Source of the DNA: an uncultured Collinsella sp.
GTDB lineage: Bacteria; Actinomycetota; Coriobacteriia; Coriobacteriales; Coriobacteriaceae
Assembly (NCBI GenBank): GCA_902478865.1
Contig: CABSNA010000001.1
Coordinates: 1-47,835 of the forward strand
DNA length: 47,835 bases
Direction of reading: 5' to 3'
Each line of letters begins with the position of its first letter. Within the stretch, counting starts at the first letter, position 1. The position numbers and the translations under genes were made by a program. Of the stretch, positions 43,884-47,835 are shown piece after piece. The notes beneath the pieces are model-generated. The model ran no database searches. It was not told the origin of the DNA and saw nothing but the letters and a program-made list of their open reading frames with translations.

Positions 43884-43911
43884 GGTGCAAGGGGACAGGT
43901 TACTTTGCACC
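43884..43911. repeat. Short inverted-repeat element (GGTGCAA...TTGCACC)
   Basis: Two 7-base arms around a core containing GGGGACAGGTTAC, directly after the typA terminator. It looks like a dispersed intergenic element, but no second copy is in the window. Confidence 0.45.
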
Positions 43912-44244
43912 ACAGCGGGGGGGCGTTATCCCCCGAGCGGCTTTCGGGTCAAAGTTAAGTTGTTTAAACATATACATAATTCGATAGAATATAACTGCTT
44001 TAATGCAAAACCGTTAACAGGTAAATATCAACTGGTATTAAATTAAAAGACCTCTTGACCTGCGGTTTACATGATTGGTATCTATATTATATTTTATGCA
44101 TTGTGGTATAGACGAACCGTCTTAGAAGTTGCCCCCAATGGGTTCTTGCAATGCGCTAGGTAGGTTCTCGTGGATGTTGGGGTTTGTGTTCGATCCGACG
44201 ATTCGCCGTATTCCACACCGTGTTGTAGGAATTAGGGGACAACT
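43912..44244. other. AT-rich leader before the surface protein gene
   Basis: A 333-base non-coding stretch, clearly more AT-rich than its neighbours in its first 190 bases. It holds a candidate promoter, TTGACC (44055-44060) and TATCTA (44079-44084) with an 18-base spacer, and then about 160 bases of leader before the start codon. No known riboswitch is recognised. Confidence 0.5.
44055..44084 (+). promoter_or_regulatory. Candidate promoter of the surface protein gene
   Basis: TTGACC and TATCTA separated by 18 bases, followed by TATATTTTATGC. Confidence 0.4.
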
Positions 44245-45519
44245 ATGGACGCACACCGCTCACAGTCGCTGGGTATGGCGGCCCTGGTCTTTATTTTAAT
44301 TAGCCTCACCGCCGCCGTTTTTCACGGTGTAGCCCCCGTGCGCGCCGAGGATGTGAGCACACCAACGCCGATTGTGATTGATGGGAAGACGGCGACGGTT
44401 GATGTCAGGCTGTATACCGATGAGAACCATACTCAAGAGCTCAAGGATCCTGTAACGTCCACTTCGACGCTCTATGGAGCTTTCTTGGCACAATTCAAAA
44501 GCGGTAAGGCGCCTTCGCCCGAGAACTATATCGCTGTCTATGAGCTACCCGACACCATCGTCGTTGATGAAAACGCGGGTGGCAACCTCATGGAGGGTCC
44601 GGAAGCTTCTGCTGCCCAAGCTGGCACGTGGAAGATCGAGGGCAATAAGGTTGTCTTTACGTTTGACAAGGCGTGGCTCGCAAAAAACCCTGCGAATATC
44701 CATGTCGCGGCAAACTTCTCGTTCCAGCTTTCAAACAAAGACATCGGCGCCGGCGGCAATGTGTCTGTCGAGTTTCCTGGCAAGGGATCGATAAATATTC
44801 CCATCAAGGACGGTAGGGTTACGAATAAGAGGAAGTCGGGGGTTTTCTCTCAGGGTCCCGATGGCGTGGCCAAAGTCACCTGGACCGTTGAGCTCACAGT
44901 CGAGTCGTATGTCACGAACGTCAAGTTCACTGATACGCTGGGTGATAACTTTAGCTTTGTGGAGCGCAGCTTTAAGCTCGATAACAAGACGATTGGATCG
45001 CAGCCAAAAATCGAAGGCCAGACCGCGACCATCGAGAACTTAGGCAGTCTTCCCCAGGGTGTCCATACGATTACGTATGAAACCAAGCTGAAGAGCGGTA
45101 TCTCCGTGGATAACGGAGAGTTCATCAACGGCCAGGAAGCCTCAAAGAACATGGCGTCGTGGGAGTGGGGCGGTGCCAACGATCGTCAGAACGGCACGGT
45201 TACGGCTGCCCCCAGCCCCTTTCGTTACGACATGATTGGCAAGTCTAGCGACCGCAATAGCACGCCGTCCGACATCACATGGACCGTCACGCTCAACCAA
45301 GGCGAGCTCAAGGCCGACATGAGCGGCTACGTGTTCACCGATAATCTGGACGATAAGCAGACGTATACGGGGGCTATACGGTTTATAAGGGCAGCTCGGG
45401 TTTGGAGGTCCTCAAGGAGGGCGAGCTCGATTCGTCGCAGAGCTCCTTTACCTACAAGTTTCCGACTGACCTTGAGGATAAGTACATCACCTATCGCATT
45501 GTTTATCACACCAAGATGA
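44245..45519 (+). CDS. Large surface protein, 5' part (frameshifted)
   Basis: The first frame codes 424 residues but only about the first 375 belong to the protein. A signal peptide (hydrophobic 10-31, cleavage after VRA) leads into beta-rich surface domains: one near 45-180 and a repeat of the isopeptide-type VTWTVELTVESYVTNVKFTDTLG kind from about 210. At the G run 45369-45373 the frame changes; the residues after it (RFIRAARVWRSSRRAS) are Arg/Ser-rich junk ending at 45519. One more G would continue smoothly into the frame that runs to the window end. The start has AGGGGAC 5 bases upstream. As sequenced, no cell-wall anchor could be made. Confidence 0.82.
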   Translation: MDAHRSQSLGMAALVFILISLTAAVFHGVAPVRAEDVSTPTPIVIDGKTATVDVRLYTDENHTQELKDPVTSTSTLYGAFLAQFKSGKAPSPENYIAVYELPDTIVVDENAGGNLMEGPEASAAQAGTWKIEGNKVVFTFDKAWLAKNPANIHVAANFSFQLSNKDIGAGGNVSVEFPGKGSINIPIKDGRVTNKRKSGVFSQGPDGVAKVTWTVELTVESYVTNVKFTDTLGDNFSFVERSFKLDNKTIGSQPKIEGQTATIENLGSLPQGVHTITYETKLKSGISVDNGEFINGQEASKNMASWEWGGANDRQNGTVTAAPSPFRYDMIGKSSDRNSTPSDITWTVTLNQGELKADMSGYVFTDNLDDKQTYTGAIRFIRAARVWRSSRRASSIRRRAPLPTSFRLTLRISTSPIALFITPR

Positions 45520-47835
45520 ATGAAACGGGTTCGTATGACACCGTGCGCAACAGCGCAACGATCGAGCACGATGGTTCCGTTTCCGGCACTGGTAAAGGTG
45601 AGTTTACGCCGCAGTTGGTGGGCACACCGATCACCAAGGAACTCGTGGGTCGAGAGAATGCTGCAACAACTGGCGAGGCGAAGTGGAAGACGCGCGTGGC
45701 ACTGAAAGCTATCGTCAATGCGGCCAACCTTGATAAGGTGACGGTGAAGGACACGTTTCAATCAGCGTGGAAACAAGATATCGGCGTTGATGTCAACTCA
45801 ATAAAGATCAAGATTGGTGAAACTGAGCTAGTTCGAGGCGACGACTGGAAGCTGACGACAAATGAGCTGAAAGATGGAAATAACGTTGTGCAGAAGGATG
45901 GGCACAAAAGAAACTTCAACCTCGACATAAACATTAACGACAAGGTGAAGGCGGCTCTCGCGAACGAGGATTACGCCGACATCACGTACACCACCACTTC
46001 TGATGCGCTGCCGGGCTGGTACTCGAACTTCGCATCTGTTACGGTGCCGGGGCAGAATGGCGGTTGGCCGTACTACACCGATAGCCCAATGTATGTCGTC
46101 AACAAGGAAACGACGCCCGCGGTCGAGAAGCCAGAAGCGGAGTCGAAGGTAACTTGGAACGAGGACTTCGACTGGAGTGCCGTTGACGGCTCGAACGAGA
46201 AGGGAGCCTGGGTCGTCGACTGGACGGTGTACGCGAATCGCCAGAAGACCGCGGCAGGAGATTGTTATGGAGCTGGAAAGCTCGGCCGCGTACCGCTGAA
46301 CATCATCGATACCATTCCGGACGGGATGAGCTATGTCGCGGGTTCCGCAAAGTACACGATTGTGCAGAACCCCTACGATCTACATGCGGGGCTTGGGCGC
46401 GGAGGCGAGGCCAAGGAGGTCGTTACGGGTCAGACGCTTGCCGCCAGCAACATCATCACCAACGGCAACACGGTCACCTTCTCCATTCCCACGACGGAAC
46501 TCGGCGACTACGCCGGTTACGCCAAGCTTACGTACCAGACGGCGGTCAAGCGCAGCGAGCTCGACACATCCACGAACGAGGTGAAGTTCACCAATTCTGC
46601 GCGCGCCGAGTCGGGAAGCAAGAAATTCGACTCTGGCAGTGGTGCTGTCACCATTAAGAACAACGTTATCAAGAAGACCGGCGAACAGGTCGACAATAGC
46701 AATCGCATCAAGTACACCATTTTCGTTAACGAGTCAGCTGTCGATCTTGAGAGTGGCACTGGTGTCCTCGAGCTGGTCGATACCATGGATGCCAAGTGCA
46801 CGTTGGTGCCGTCGACGCTTAAGGTCTATGAGCGCGTGAACAACGATTGGTCTGAACTGGCCGATAAGGATTATTCGTCAGAGATGGAACAGGTCAACAA
46901 CGAGTCTGGCTCATGTACGAGATTGACACTTAACGTGCCCGATGAGAAATACCTCAAGGTCGAGTACGAGGTCATCCCGAGCGGAAATCCTGGCAACAAG
47001 GTTCCTCTTTCCAATACCGCCATGCTTACAGGTGTGAAGGACGGTTCTGCGACTGATGATCAAACATGGGAAATTAAAAAAGCTTCTGCCAGCGCGGGTG
47101 GCAACGGTTACGGCATCACGATGGCCAAGTACGACGCCCAGCAGGTTGGAGCGACGCTCAAGGGTGCGGAGTTTACGCTCTACAGCGTGAATATGGACCA
47201 GGTTGCAACGGTGGGTATCGAGAATGCAAGGACTGAGTTTGAAACCGCCCCCACCGACGCCAACGGCAAAATCTCGTTTGGCGCAGAAGACAAGGCGATG
47301 GTAAATTGCGTGCTCTACCAGCTCGTGGAGACGAAAGCGCCTGACGGCTATGACGCGGCGGCGCCCACGTGGATCATGCTTAAGGGCAATGCTGACGATG
47401 AGAAGTATCAAACTGAGCTCAATAAAGCGAAGAGCATCGTCAAAGACTCCGAAATCATCGGCGATGACAAAAAGGACGAGATCTGGATCTACGACAATCG
47501 CCTAATGGGCTCTGTGGATATCAAGGCGCAGAAGGTGCTCGAAGGTGGAACATTCAAGGCGGGGCAGTTCTCGTTTGAACTTAAGGATGACAAGGGTAGG
47601 GTGCTCAAGACTGTAACGAACGGTGCCGACGGTAGCATTTCCTTTAGCGTTGAGTGCAACAAAGCCGGTACCTACACTTACACCATCTCGGAGGTCGTTC
47701 CCAAGGACGCTGTGAATGGCGTCAAGGACCACATCACCTACGATGGGGCTGTGTACAACGTCAAAGTTGAGGTGACTAACGGTAAGAAGCAGCTCGATAC
47801 CAAGGTCACTTACGCCCCCGCCGACCCCACGACCC
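45372..47835 (+). pseudogene. Large surface protein, 3' part (other frame, runs off window)
   Basis: Continuation of the preceding gene in the shifted frame, open from 45372 to the window end (about 820 residues, no stop seen). It starts GYTVYKGSSGLEV, which joins the first part exactly at the G tract. Several beta-rich repeats of the type VTIKNNVIKKTGEQV...NRIKYTIFVNESAV follow, then a SpaA-like domain (GITMAKYDAQQVGATLKGAE to VETKAPDGY) and an FctA/Spy0128-like pilin domain (SVDIKAQKVLEGGTFKAG, GTYTYTISEV). These families usually carry internal isopeptide bonds and end in a sortase signal, which lies beyond the window. An internal ATG at 45516 exists, but the product would have no signal peptide. 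Confidence 0.8.

Overview
The window looks like a chromosomal origin region of a moderately GC-rich actinobacterium. The best guess is a gut Coriobacteriia member close to Collinsella. This rests on GC-rich codon use, a PafB/PafC WYL pair, LPxTG and SpaA-type surface proteins, and the gene order around oriC. The genus is inferred, not proven.

Layout. Bases 1-8.4 kb (minus strand) hold metabolic and signalling genes: an M29 aminopeptidase, purC with a small membrane protein, an OmpR-type response regulator and its sensor kinase, a Tat-type lipoprotein with a TSCPD protein, and purB. From 8.4 to 9.1 kb lies a tRNA-Gly(CCC) with two displaced copies of its 3' end. From 9.1 to 12.6 kb is a 1143-residue LPATG adhesin with an apparent thioester domain. 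From 12.6 to 16 kb are a small membrane protein and a very large membrane protein built on a split, ligand-depleted M28 peptidase fold. From 16.2 to 23.1 kb are pafB-pafC, an exonuclease-DinG helicase, ddl and rlmN.

The replication/segregation core spans 23.3-39.7 kb. Leftward run rpmH, rnpA, yidD, yidC, khpB, then rsmG, parA, parB and a small membrane protein, with three perfect parS sites between rsmG and parA. Rightward run an unusual GHKL-ATPase/winged-helix gene, dnaA, dnaN, recF, dciA, gyrB and gyrA. DnaA-box-like sites sit both upstream of the ATPase gene and between dnaA and dnaN. The second cluster has a DnaA box followed by five DnaA-trios, so the unwinding site is probably just before dnaN.

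After gyrA comes a 185-bp interrupted palindrome, then tRNA-Ile, tRNA-Ala and a second identical tRNA-Ile, a bifunctional nuclease operon, typA and, at the right edge, a large secreted pilin-like protein broken by a one-base frameshift in a G tract and running off the window.

Most interesting items: the ATPase/wHTH gene inside the origin, the two-part oriC with DnaA-trios, the parS-like site inside dnaA, the frameshifted surface protein, the thioester adhesin, the degenerate M28 protein, and the palindrome behind gyrA.
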